From Myxococcus guangdongensis (GTDB lineage: Bacteria > Myxococcota > Myxococcia > Myxococcales > Myxococcaceae): 64,000 nt of DNA. Each line of letters opens with the position of its first letter. Within the stretch, counting starts at the first letter, position 1. The notes under the pieces were generated by a model. That model was not told the DNA's origin and made no database searches. It saw only the letters and a program-made list of their open reading frames with translations. Location: positions 1 to 64,000 of the forward strand of contig NZ_JAJVKW010000025.1 of NCBI RefSeq assembly GCF_024198255.1, read 5' to 3'. Position numbers and translations under genes: made by a program. This document shows positions 35,524 through 42,841 of this stretch, piece after piece.

Positions 35524-38500
35524 ATGCGAGCATTCATCATCCTGCTGACAGCGACGACCCTCGTCGGCTTCTCGGCCGTGGGCTGCGGTGGAAAGTCCTC
35601 CGAGGACACCCCGGGCCCCGGCGATTTCGTCCCCTCCGACGCGGGCTCCCGCGATGCGGGCAAGCCCGAAGAGCCCGACGCGGGTGAGACGGACGCGGGC
35701 ACCACCCCGGATGCCGGAGCCCCCGACGCGGGCGCACCGGACGCGGGCCGCGCCGATGCCGGAACACCTGACGCGGGCCGGAGTGACGCGGGCACCGCGA
35801 CGCTGACCGCGCCCACCGACGTGACGGCCACGGCCGGCATCCGCGAGATGACCGTCGCGTGGGGCTACACGCCGTCCACCACGGGCAGCGCGCTGGCCTC
35901 CTTCGAGGTCGCCACGTCGCCCACGAACCTCAAGCTCACCGTGGGCGCCGCCGCCAGGACGGCCGTCGTCACGGGCCTGGCCAACGGCACCTTCTACCGG
36001 TTCACCGTCACGGCCATCTACGCCGACGGCACCCGGCAGATCTCCAACCAGTCCGCCTCGGTGCGCACGCCCGACGTCCCGGCCACGCCGTCCTGGACCC
36101 GTCAGAAGGGCGGTCCCCAGCAGGTGGAGCTGGAGTGGAGCCTGCCGGCGGACGGGGGACGTCCCATCCAGGGCTACAGCCTCACCGTCGCCCCGGGTGG
36201 CCAGGTCATCAACATGACCGAACGCTCCGCGCTCGTCACCGGGCTCACCAACGGCACCAGCTACGTCTTCACGTTGGTGGCCACCAACGCGGTGGGCAAC
36301 TCCCCCGCCACCACCAGCTCCGCCATCCGCGCCGCCGCCCTGCCGAACGCACCCCAGAACGTCACGGTGACGCCGTACATCCGCGCGGCGGAGGTGCGGT
36401 GGACCGCGCCCGTGAACAACACCGGCGCCCTCATCACCGGCTACGTCGTCACCACGAATCCGACGGGCGCGACCCAGACGGCGTCCTCGACGGCGACGAG
36501 CCTCTACGTGACGGGCCTCGCCGATGGCGCCACCTACAGCTTCAGCGTGGCCGCGCAGAACTCGTCGGGCGTAGGCACTCCCGCCACCACCGCCTCCGTG
36601 ACGCTCGCCGCCCCTCCTTCGGCCCCCGTCAACCTCACCGGCGTCTACCACGCGGGTCAGCTCGAGCTGGACTGGCAGCCGCCCGCCAATGACGGCGGCA
36701 GGCCCGTCACGGGCTACCGGCTCATCTCCACCCCCGCGGGCGTGGACCAGAGCCTCCCAGCCTCTCCCACAGTGGCCCGTCTCTCGACGCTCACGCCCGG
36801 CGCCACCTACACCTTCACGTTGACCGCACGGAACGACGCCGGCTCGGGCCCGGCCACCACCTCCGCGCCCCTCCTGCTGCGCGCACAGCCGCGCGCGCCC
36901 ACCGACGTGCGCGTGCACTCCTCCACCGCGGGCGCCGTCGTGCGCTGGAACCAGGCCTCCGCGCCCGCCACGGACCCCGTCACCGAGTACGTCGTCACCG
37001 CCACGCCCGGCGGCGGCTCCGTCACCGTCCCCGCCAGCGCCCGCGTGGCGACGGTTCCCGGGCTGACCACCGGCACCCGGTACCTGTTCCAGGTGAAGGC
37101 CCGCAACAGCGCGGGCGACGGACGTCCCTCCGCGCCGGCGTACCACCGCCACGTCGTGCCCCTGGCCTGCACGACGCCGTCCTTCGCGCCCGTGTCCCAG
37201 TTCCCCTACTCCCCCAGTGCCCAGTTCCTGGGAGCCGGTGACTTCAACGGCGACTCGCGCCAGGACGTCCTGGTGGGCAACCTCTTCGACCTCACCGTGC
37301 TCACCAGCGGCCCCGGACGCAGCTTCACGCGGCTGGCCAACTCCACCAGCGCCGGCAACATCCTCAGCACGGAGCCGCCCGTCGTGGCGGACTTCAACAA
37401 CGACGGGAAGCTGGACGTCGCCGCCATCCTGGGAACCGACAGCACCAACAAGACGGGCGGCTTCACCGTCTACCTCGGCCGGGGCACCGGCACGTTCCAG
37501 GCCCCCCAGTCGACGCCCCTGGGCACCAACGTCACCACCAGCTTCAACTGCCTCACCGCCCGCGACTTCAACGCCGACGGCATCCTCGACCTGTTCGCCC
37601 ACGTCCACATCGGGCGCACGCTGCTCTACCGCGGCAAGGGCGACGGCACCTTCCAGGCCCCCACCACCATCGTCTCCGCCGACACCCATGACTGCCCCGT
37701 CGTGGCCGACTTCAACGGGGACGGGTACATGGACTACGCCCGGCTCGACACGGCCAACAACCGCATCATCCAGGCCAACGGCACCGGCACCGGCTCGTTC
37801 CGGGTCCCCGTGTATGCCCCGTGCACCAGTTGCTACGGTACCTTGGTGGCGGGTGACTTCGACCACGATGGCGCGGTGGACGACCTGGCCCTGCTGCACC
37901 CGGAGAAGGTCCGCGTCTTCAGCCCCTCGGGTGGAACGCTGGCGCAGGTGTCGGAGACGGTGTTCACCCGCCCCTTCGGCGAAACCATCCGGCGACCCAT
38001 CCTGACGGACGTGAATGGCGACGGGCTCCAGGACCTGTTCTGGACGAGCAGCCCGGGAGGACAGCTCAACATCCTGCCGGGCAGCACGGGGCCCACGCCG
38101 TTCTCCAAGCCTCGCAGCCTGGGCTACAACGGCGACCACTACGCGCCCGCCGCGGGTGACTTCGACGGCGACGGACGCACGGACGTGGCGTTCACCGGAT
38201 ACATGGCCATCCAGATGTTCTGGGGCTCGGACTCGCTGACGGAGAGCCTCCAGCTCGATGGCGCCCCGGGTGGGCTCGCCAGCGGCGACTTCAACGCGGA
38301 CGGCTTCGTCGACCTGGCGGCCGGCAGCAACGAGAAGAACGCCATCCTGCTGTCGCTGTCGGGCAGTCCGGAGCGGAGCACCTCCGTGCTCTCCCCCGTG
38401 TTCGTGCCCCCCGCTGGGAAGAACGTCACCGGGGGCGTGCAGGACCTGGTCTCCGTGGACCTGGATGGCGATGGTCGGGAGGACCTGGCCGCCCTCACCA

Positions 38501-39324
38501 CGTCCCTGACGCCGTCCACGGGCGTGCTGCCCCAGTTGGTCATCTTCAAGCGCCTGCCGGGCGGAGGCTTCGCGCCCGCCGAGCGCTATGACGAGGACTG
38601 GTCCCAGACCGAGCTCATCGCGGTGGACCTCAACGAGGATGGCCGCTTCGACCTGGTGACGACCGAGCGCTTCACGTCCTCGAAAATCCAGCTCGGCGTG
38701 TGGCTCAACCTGGGCAGCGGGAAGTTCGCGCCCGCCACCACCGTGGAGGTGAGCGCCAACTACGAGGTGCACACCCTGGTCTCCGCGGACCTGGACCGGG
38801 ATGGCCACATGGACCTGGCCCTGCTGCGTCCCGGCAACCCCAATCTCGACAAGGGCGAGGTGTACGTCATCTGGGGCAACGGCGACGGTACCTTCACCGG
38901 ACAGACGAACTTCACCGGCGAGTACACGCACCGCGCCATGGGCCGCGCGGACCTGGATGGCCAGGGCAACGTCGGCCTGCTCATCGACCGGGGCGAGGTG
39001 GGGCTGCTCACCTACGACTCGGCCCGTCAGCCCACGCTGACGCCCAAGCACAGCCTGGGCATCCGCGCCGGCAACGGCATCCTCACCGCGGACTTCAACG
39101 CCGATGGCCTCACCGACACGTTCTCGTTCGAGCCGTTCGGGGCCAAGGTGGTGATGCAGACCGCGCCCAACACCTTCGCCCTGGGCCCCGTGCCCGGCTG
39201 GGGGCTCACCGCCCGGGACGGGCTCGTCGCCGACTGGAACGGGGATGGCCTGCCCGACCTCGCCTTCAGCAGCGTGAACGCCAAGGCGGCGACGATGGTG
39301 CACAACGTCTGCCTGCCTCCCTGA
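35524..39324 (+). CDS. Large lipoprotein with FN3 domains and FG-GAP repeats
   Basis: The 1266-residue protein has a lipoprotein signal with Cys 21 and a linker (residues about 40-92) built of Asp-Ala-Gly triplets. About five fibronectin type III domains follow (residues about 95-545, with repeats such as VTATAGIREMTVAW and YRFTVTAIYADG), then a C-terminal part with about 14 FG-GAP/VCBS-type calcium-binding loops (GDFNGDSRQDV, ADFNNDGKLDV, RDFNADGILDL, GDFDGDGRTDV and so on). The second part likely folds as one or two beta-propellers. Such proteins are surface-exposed in myxobacteria and may bind sugars, proteins or other cells; no catalytic site is visible. It stands alone, with a GGAGAG site before the ATG. 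Confidence 0.9.
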   Translation: MRAFIILLTATTLVGFSAVGCGGKSSEDTPGPGDFVPSDAGSRDAGKPEEPDAGETDAGTTPDAGAPDAGAPDAGRADAGTPDAGRSDAGTATLTAPTDVTATAGIREMTVAWGYTPSTTGSALASFEVATSPTNLKLTVGAAARTAVVTGLANGTFYRFTVTAIYADGTRQISNQSASVRTPDVPATPSWTRQKGGPQQVELEWSLPADGGRPIQGYSLTVAPGGQVINMTERSALVTGLTNGTSYVFTLVATNAVGNSPATTSSAIRAAALPNAPQNVTVTPYIRAAEVRWTAPVNNTGALITGYVVTTNPTGATQTASSTATSLYVTGLADGATYSFSVAAQNSSGVGTPATTASVTLAAPPSAPVNLTGVYHAGQLELDWQPPANDGGRPVTGYRLISTPAGVDQSLPASPTVARLSTLTPGATYTFTLTARNDAGSGPATTSAPLLLRAQPRAPTDVRVHSSTAGAVVRWNQASAPATDPVTEYVVTATPGGGSVTVPASARVATVPGLTTGTRYLFQVKARNSAGDGRPSAPAYHRHVVPLACTTPSFAPVSQFPYSPSAQFLGAGDFNGDSRQDVLVGNLFDLTVLTSGPGRSFTRLANSTSAGNILSTEPPVVADFNNDGKLDVAAILGTDSTNKTGGFTVYLGRGTGTFQAPQSTPLGTNVTTSFNCLTARDFNADGILDLFAHVHIGRTLLYRGKGDGTFQAPTTIVSADTHDCPVVADFNGDGYMDYARLDTANNRIIQANGTGTGSFRVPVYAPCTSCYGTLVAGDFDHDGAVDDLALLHPEKVRVFSPSGGTLAQVSETVFTRPFGETIRRPILTDVNGDGLQDLFWTSSPGGQLNILPGSTGPTPFSKPRSLGYNGDHYAPAAGDFDGDGRTDVAFTGYMAIQMFWGSDSLTESLQLDGAPGGLASGDFNADGFVDLAAGSNEKNAILLSLSGSPERSTSVLSPVFVPPAGKNVTGGVQDLVSVDLDGDGREDLAALTTSLTPSTGVLPQLVIFKRLPGGGFAPAERYDEDWSQTELIAVDLNEDGRFDLVTTERFTSSKIQLGVWLNLGSGKFAPATTVEVSANYEVHTLVSADLDRDGHMDLALLRPGNPNLDKGEVYVIWGNGDGTFTGQTNFTGEYTHRAMGRADLDGQGNVGLLIDRGEVGLLTYDSARQPTLTPKHSLGIRAGNGILTADFNADGLTDTFSFEPFGAKVVMQTAPNTFALGPVPGWGLTARDGLVADWNGDGLPDLAFSSVNAKAATMVHNVCLPP
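35630..35800 (+). repeat. Asp-Ala-Gly codon repeat in lipoprotein linker
   Basis: GACGCGGGC-like triplets recur about a dozen times and encode the DAG linker that follows the lipidated Cys. It is an in-frame protein linker, not a CRISPR or mobile repeat. Confidence 0.8.
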
Positions 39325-39365
39325 GCGGACCCGCCTTGACACCGGGGCGGGCCACGAACTACGGG

Positions 39366-39389
39366 TTGGTTGAGCCTCCGCTCGATAAC
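39366..39389. promoter_or_regulatory. Operator-like dyad just before TetR gene
   Basis: TTGGTTGAG-N6-CTCGATAAC has the spacing and right arm (CTCRATAAY) of the two sites at 40048-40071 and 40382-40405. It ends three bases before the ATG of the TetR gene. Confidence 0.5.
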
Positions 39390-39392
39390 CCC

Positions 39393-40010
39393 ATGGCCCG
39401 CCCCGTCTCCATCCGCGACGAAGACATCCTGGACGCCGCGCGAGAGGTGTTCCTGGCGCACGGCATCCGAGCAACCTCGGCGATGGTGGCCGAGCGGGCG
39501 CGTGTGTCGGAAGGCATCATCTTCCGGCGCTTCAAGACCAAGGAGGGGCTGTTCCGGGCCGCGCTCGACGTGGACCTCAAGACCCCTCCGGAGGTCGCCG
39601 AGCTGGTGGAGCGCGCCGGCACGGGCTCCGTCGTGGAGAACCTCCATGACACGGGCGTGGCGCTCGCCAGCCTGCTCCGGGTGAACATCCCCCTGTCGAT
39701 GCTCGCGCTGACCAATCCGGACACCCAGGACAGCCAGCAGGGCCACACACGGAACCGGCAGACACGGGAGAGCTACTTCAAGCTCATCGAGGACTATGTG
39801 CGCGAAGAGGTCGCCCTGGGCCGCCTGCGCGCCGTGGCCCCGGACGTGTTCGCCTTCGCCTACGTGGGTGGCATCAAGGACTACGTCGTGGGGAAGATCT
39901 TCCGCGCCCCCGCCCCCCAACAGCCGTCGACGCCCGCCTTCGTCCGCGCCCTCCTGGACCTGCTGCTGCACGGCGCCCATCCCCAGGCCACCACGCCCCC
40001 TCGCCGCTGA
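39393..40010 (+). CDS. TetR family regulator of the second RND operon
   Basis: The 205-residue protein has a TetR DNA-binding domain at residues 6-55 (ILDAAREVFLAHGIRATSAMVAERARVSEGIIFRRFKTKEGLFRAAL). The ligand domain shows no further recognisable signature. The start at ATG 39393 fits the conserved start, and a dyad ends three bases before it, as expected of an autoregulated gene with little or no leader. A channel-adaptor-pump operon follows on the same strand; two related dyads lie at the starts of the next two reading frames. It probably represses this operon until a pump substrate is bound. Confidence 0.88.
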   Translation: MARPVSIRDEDILDAAREVFLAHGIRATSAMVAERARVSEGIIFRRFKTKEGLFRAALDVDLKTPPEVAELVERAGTGSVVENLHDTGVALASLLRVNIPLSMLALTNPDTQDSQQGHTRNRQTRESYFKLIEDYVREEVALGRLRAVAPDVFAFAYVGGIKDYVVGKIFRAPAPQQPSTPAFVRALLDLLLHGAHPQATTPPRR

Positions 40011-40047
40011 CCCTGGCGCCCACACCCTTCCCCACTTCGCGCGCGGA

Positions 40048-40071
40048 ATTAGTGAGTATGAAATCAATAAC
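40048..40071. promoter_or_regulatory. Operator-like dyad at the start of the small ORF
   Basis: ATTAGTGAG-N6-ATCAATAAC has the same 24-bp layout as the site at 40382-40405 and the sequence AATTAGTGAGTA is identical in both. The possible GTG start at 40052 lies inside the dyad. Confidence 0.55.
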
Positions 40072-40294
40072 CGTGGGCGCCAGGTTATCTCATTGGATTC
40101 TTCCGCTGACTCCGGCCACCCTGCTGCTCGGGTTGCTGTCGCTGTCACCCCCTCTTCAGGAGGACTCACCCCCTCCACCCCAGGTCCGGCCGGAGACCGA
40201 CATCGCGGAGCGCGCCGTGGCCCGGGAGCGCACCGCCCCTCCAGGATTCCCGCTCACGTGTGGCCCGGGCGTCGTCGACGCGCCGCTGAAGTGA
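40052..40294 (+). CDS. Small membrane-anchored or secreted protein, uncertain
   Basis: From GTG 40052 an 80-residue frame reads a hydrophobic segment (residues about 13-32: LSHWILPLTPATLLLGLLSL), then a Pro-rich and charged tail. It is between TetR and the second RND operon. The first codons (GTG AGT A...) are almost the same as those at 40386, where the channel gene may begin, so this may be a leader duplication rather than a gene. No Shine-Dalgarno is visible. Coding is uncertain, and no family is recognised. Confidence 0.4.
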   Translation: MSMKSITVGARLSHWILPLTPATLLLGLLSLSPPLQEDSPPPPQVRPETDIAERAVARERTAPPGFPLTCGPGVVDAPLK

Positions 40295-40361
40295 GCCCGC
40301 CGCGGCACCTGCCCGGCCCTTCTCGCTGAACCCTCACACCACCGGCACCCGACCTCTCCGC

Positions 40362-41720
40362 ATGTCCATCTCGCGCGAGCAATTAGTGAGTAGAATCTCA
40401 ATAATCTGGTTCATCACCTGCGCCTCGGCGTTGACGCCCCGGGGCGCCCAGGCGCTCCAGCCCCTGGCCGCCTTCGTGGAGTCCTCGCGCGGGGGGAGCC
40501 CGGACAACCAGGAGGCGCGGGCGCAGGCCGAGCAGCAGCGGGCCCAGGCCCAGGTGGCGCTGGGGGGCGCGCTGCCAGGCCTCACTGCGCGCGGGACCTA
40601 CACCCGCAACCAGGCCACCGCGGAGATCAACCTGCCGTTGGACCCCAACGGTCCGCCCATCCGCGCGGTGCTCACGCCCGCCAACCAGCTCGAGGCGCTC
40701 GTCACCTTGAACGTGCCGTTGGTCGATCTGGCGCGCTTCCAGCGAATCGCCGCGGCGCGCACCAGCGCTCGCGCGGCCGAGCACCAGGCCCGGGCCACCG
40801 CGCTCCAGGTGGAGGCCGACGTGGTGCAGGGCTACTACCAGCTCGTCGCCAACGCGGCGCTGGTGCGCGCCTCACACCAGGCGCTCGACGTGGCCCGCGC
40901 CAGCCTGACGCTCACCCAGGACCGCCAGGAGGCGGGCACCGTGTCCGCGCTGGATGTGGACCGGGCCCGGGCGGAGGTCGAGCGACAGGTGCAACAGCTG
41001 GCTTCGTCGGAGCTGGCCCTGGCGCTCTCCGTCCGCGCGCTCGAGTCCCTGTCGGGCCTGGCGCCGGAGCTGGACGGGTCCACCGGGGCGACGGTGGCCA
41101 CGACGCTCCAGGACGACGACCTGCAGCCCGAACCCGGGCTGGAGACCTACCTGCCCCAGGAGCCGCGCCTGCCCTCGCTGGCGGCGGCCCACGAGAGCAC
41201 CCGCGCCGCCGAGCAGCAGGCCCGCGCCCAGCGCCTCACGCTGCTTCCCTCGCTGGCCGGCAGCATCACCGAGCGCATCAGCAACGCCGCGGGCTTCGCC
41301 GGCAACAACGCCGCCTACACCGCCAGCCTCTCGCTGAGCTGGGCGCTGGACTACACCTCGTTCGCGAACCTCCGGAGCCAGGACGCTGCGCTGGCGGTGG
41401 CCCGGGCCCGGGAGGAGCGCGCCCGGCGTGGCGTGCTCGACACCGTCCACCGCGCCTGGAGCCAGGTGGCCGCGAACATCGCGAAGAGCCGCTCCGCGCG
41501 GGCCCAGGTCCAGGCGAGCCACCGCGCCGCGGAGCTGGCGTTGGACCGCTACCAGGTGGGCGCCACCACGCAGCTCGACCTGCTCCAGGCCCAGCGGGAC
41601 GCCTTCACATCCGAGGTCTCCCGCATCCAGGCCGACGCCGAGCTGGCCAACGCGCGCGCGCAGCTGCGCATCGCGGCGGGCCAGTCCCCGTTCGCCTCCC
41701 CCAACGATTCCGACTCCTGA
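40362..41720 (+). CDS. TolC-family outer-membrane efflux channel (second system)
   Basis: The 452-residue protein is a TolC-type channel: an export signal ending near residue 30, then OEP repeats with LPGLTARGTYTRNQATAEIN near residue 72, LVTLNVPLVDLARFQRI, a long heptad-rich helix, and SLSLSWALDYTSFANLRSQDAALAVARA near residue 324. It is the first gene of a channel-adaptor-pump operon. Start choice is open: ATG 40362 or GTG 40386; the latter lies within a 24-bp dyad (40382-40405). Neither has a clear Shine-Dalgarno, so a leaderless message is possible. Confidence 0.9.
   Translation: MSISREQLVSRISIIWFITCASALTPRGAQALQPLAAFVESSRGGSPDNQEARAQAEQQRAQAQVALGGALPGLTARGTYTRNQATAEINLPLDPNGPPIRAVLTPANQLEALVTLNVPLVDLARFQRIAAARTSARAAEHQARATALQVEADVVQGYYQLVANAALVRASHQALDVARASLTLTQDRQEAGTVSALDVDRARAEVERQVQQLASSELALALSVRALESLSGLAPELDGSTGATVATTLQDDDLQPEPGLETYLPQEPRLPSLAAAHESTRAAEQQARAQRLTLLPSLAGSITERISNAAGFAGNNAAYTASLSLSWALDYTSFANLRSQDAALAVARAREERARRGVLDTVHRAWSQVAANIAKSRSARAQVQASHRAAELALDRYQVGATTQLDLLQAQRDAFTSEVSRIQADAELANARAQLRIAAGQSPFASPNDSDS
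40382..40405. promoter_or_regulatory. Operator-like dyad at the start of the channel gene
   Basis: ATTAGTGAG-N6-CTCAATAAT, an inverted repeat with one mismatch in nine, inside or at the start of the channel reading frame. It shares the arms of the dyads before the TetR gene and the small ORF. Confidence 0.6.
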
Positions 41721-41734
41721 ACCCGAGCCTCGTC

Positions 41735-42799
41735 ATGAAGATTGCCTTCTCCACCGGCAGCGCGCTCGTCCTGCTGTCGCTGTCCGCCTGCTCCCGCAAG
41801 GAGGCCGAGCCGCCCGCCGCGCCGCCTCCCGCCGCCATCCACGTCGACACCGTCACCGTGCAGGCGCACCCCATGCCCCGCACACTGCCGCTGACGGGCT
41901 CGCTCGTGTCCCACCAGAAGTCGGATGTGGCCGCGAACGCGTCCGGCGTCGTCATCAAGACCTTCGTGGAGCGCGGCGCCCTCGTGAAGGAGGGCCAGCC
42001 GCTGGTGCAGCTCGACACGCGCGGGGCGGAGCTGTCCCAGGCCGAGGCCCGGGCCAACCTGGGCAACCTCCAGGCCCAGCAGGAGCTGGCCCAGTCCCAG
42101 TGCGAGCGCTACGAGAAGCTGCTCGACAAGGGCGCCATCAGCCGAGACGAGTGGGACAAGATCGCCAGCCAATGCAAGGCGGCCGCTGGCAGCACCGAGG
42201 CCGCGCGGGCGCGGATGGAGCTGGCGAGGAAGACGCTCAGCGACGCCATCGTCCGGGCGCCTTTCGCGGGCCGGGTGGACGAGCGCCACGTCAGCGTGGG
42301 CGAGTACGTGCAGCCCAACTCCAAGGTGGCCTTCATCGTGGAACTGGACCCGCTGCGCATCCAGCTCTCCGTGGGCGAGTCGGACATCCAGCGCATCCAG
42401 GAGGGGCAGCAGGTGGCCTTCGACGTGTCGGCCTTCCCGAAGGAGCGCTTCCGGGGCACCGTGAAGTACATCGGCCCCACGGTGCGCGCCGACAGCCGCG
42501 ACCTGGTGGTGGAAGCGGTGGTGGACAACCCGGACCGCAAGCTGCGCCCCGGCATGTTCGCCACCGCGCACCTGCAGCTCCCCGAGCAGTTGCTGCCCTC
42601 CGTACCCAGGACCACGCTCGTCACCCAGGGCCAGGTCACCCGCCTCTTCGCGGTGGTGGACGGCCACATCGAGGAGCGCGTGGTGCGCACGGGCCCCGAG
42701 TGCGACGGGCTGGTGGCGGTGCTGGACGGGCTCCAGCCCGGCGAGCGCGTCGTCAATCAGCCTGGCCCCCAGGTGAAGGACGGCACGCCCGTCGACTGA
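41735..42799 (+). CDS. RND efflux adaptor (second system)
   Basis: The 354-residue adaptor has a lipobox LSAC (Cys 19) and a Pro/Ala linker, then the membrane-fusion fold: VVIKTFVERGALVKEGQPLVQLDTRGAELSQAEA near residue 72 and IVRAPFAGRVDERHVSVGEYVQPNSKVA near residue 172, followed by the beta-barrel domain. The alpha-hairpin between the lipoyl halves is short and carries two Cys residues (near residues 124 and 148), which is uncommon and might be redox-active or disulfide-bonded. It sits 14 bases after the channel gene and 42 before the pump gene. Confidence 0.92.
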   Translation: MKIAFSTGSALVLLSLSACSRKEAEPPAAPPPAAIHVDTVTVQAHPMPRTLPLTGSLVSHQKSDVAANASGVVIKTFVERGALVKEGQPLVQLDTRGAELSQAEARANLGNLQAQQELAQSQCERYEKLLDKGAISRDEWDKIASQCKAAAGSTEAARARMELARKTLSDAIVRAPFAGRVDERHVSVGEYVQPNSKVAFIVELDPLRIQLSVGESDIQRIQEGQQVAFDVSAFPKERFRGTVKYIGPTVRADSRDLVVEAVVDNPDRKLRPGMFATAHLQLPEQLLPSVPRTTLVTQGQVTRLFAVVDGHIEERVVRTGPECDGLVAVLDGLQPGERVVNQPGPQVKDGTPVD

Positions 42800-42841
42800 C
42801 GGAGCCCCCGCCTCGCCCCACTCCCTCAAGGACCTCCCGTC

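Noticed and set aside
35630-35800. Short direct repeats resembling a CRISPR-like array
   Set aside because: They are in-frame codons for an Asp-Ala-Gly linker, with no unique spacers and no cas genes.
39336-39364. TTGACA with 17-base spacing to a possible -10 upstream of the TetR gene at 39393
   Set aside because: The -35 fits, but the -10 (CTACGG) is poor; not listed as a promoter.
35170-39474. Open frame of over 1400 codons on the minus strand under the FN3/FG-GAP lipoprotein
   Set aside because: Antisense shadow of a gene with clear domains; low-complexity Gly/Arg/Val composition and no domain signal.
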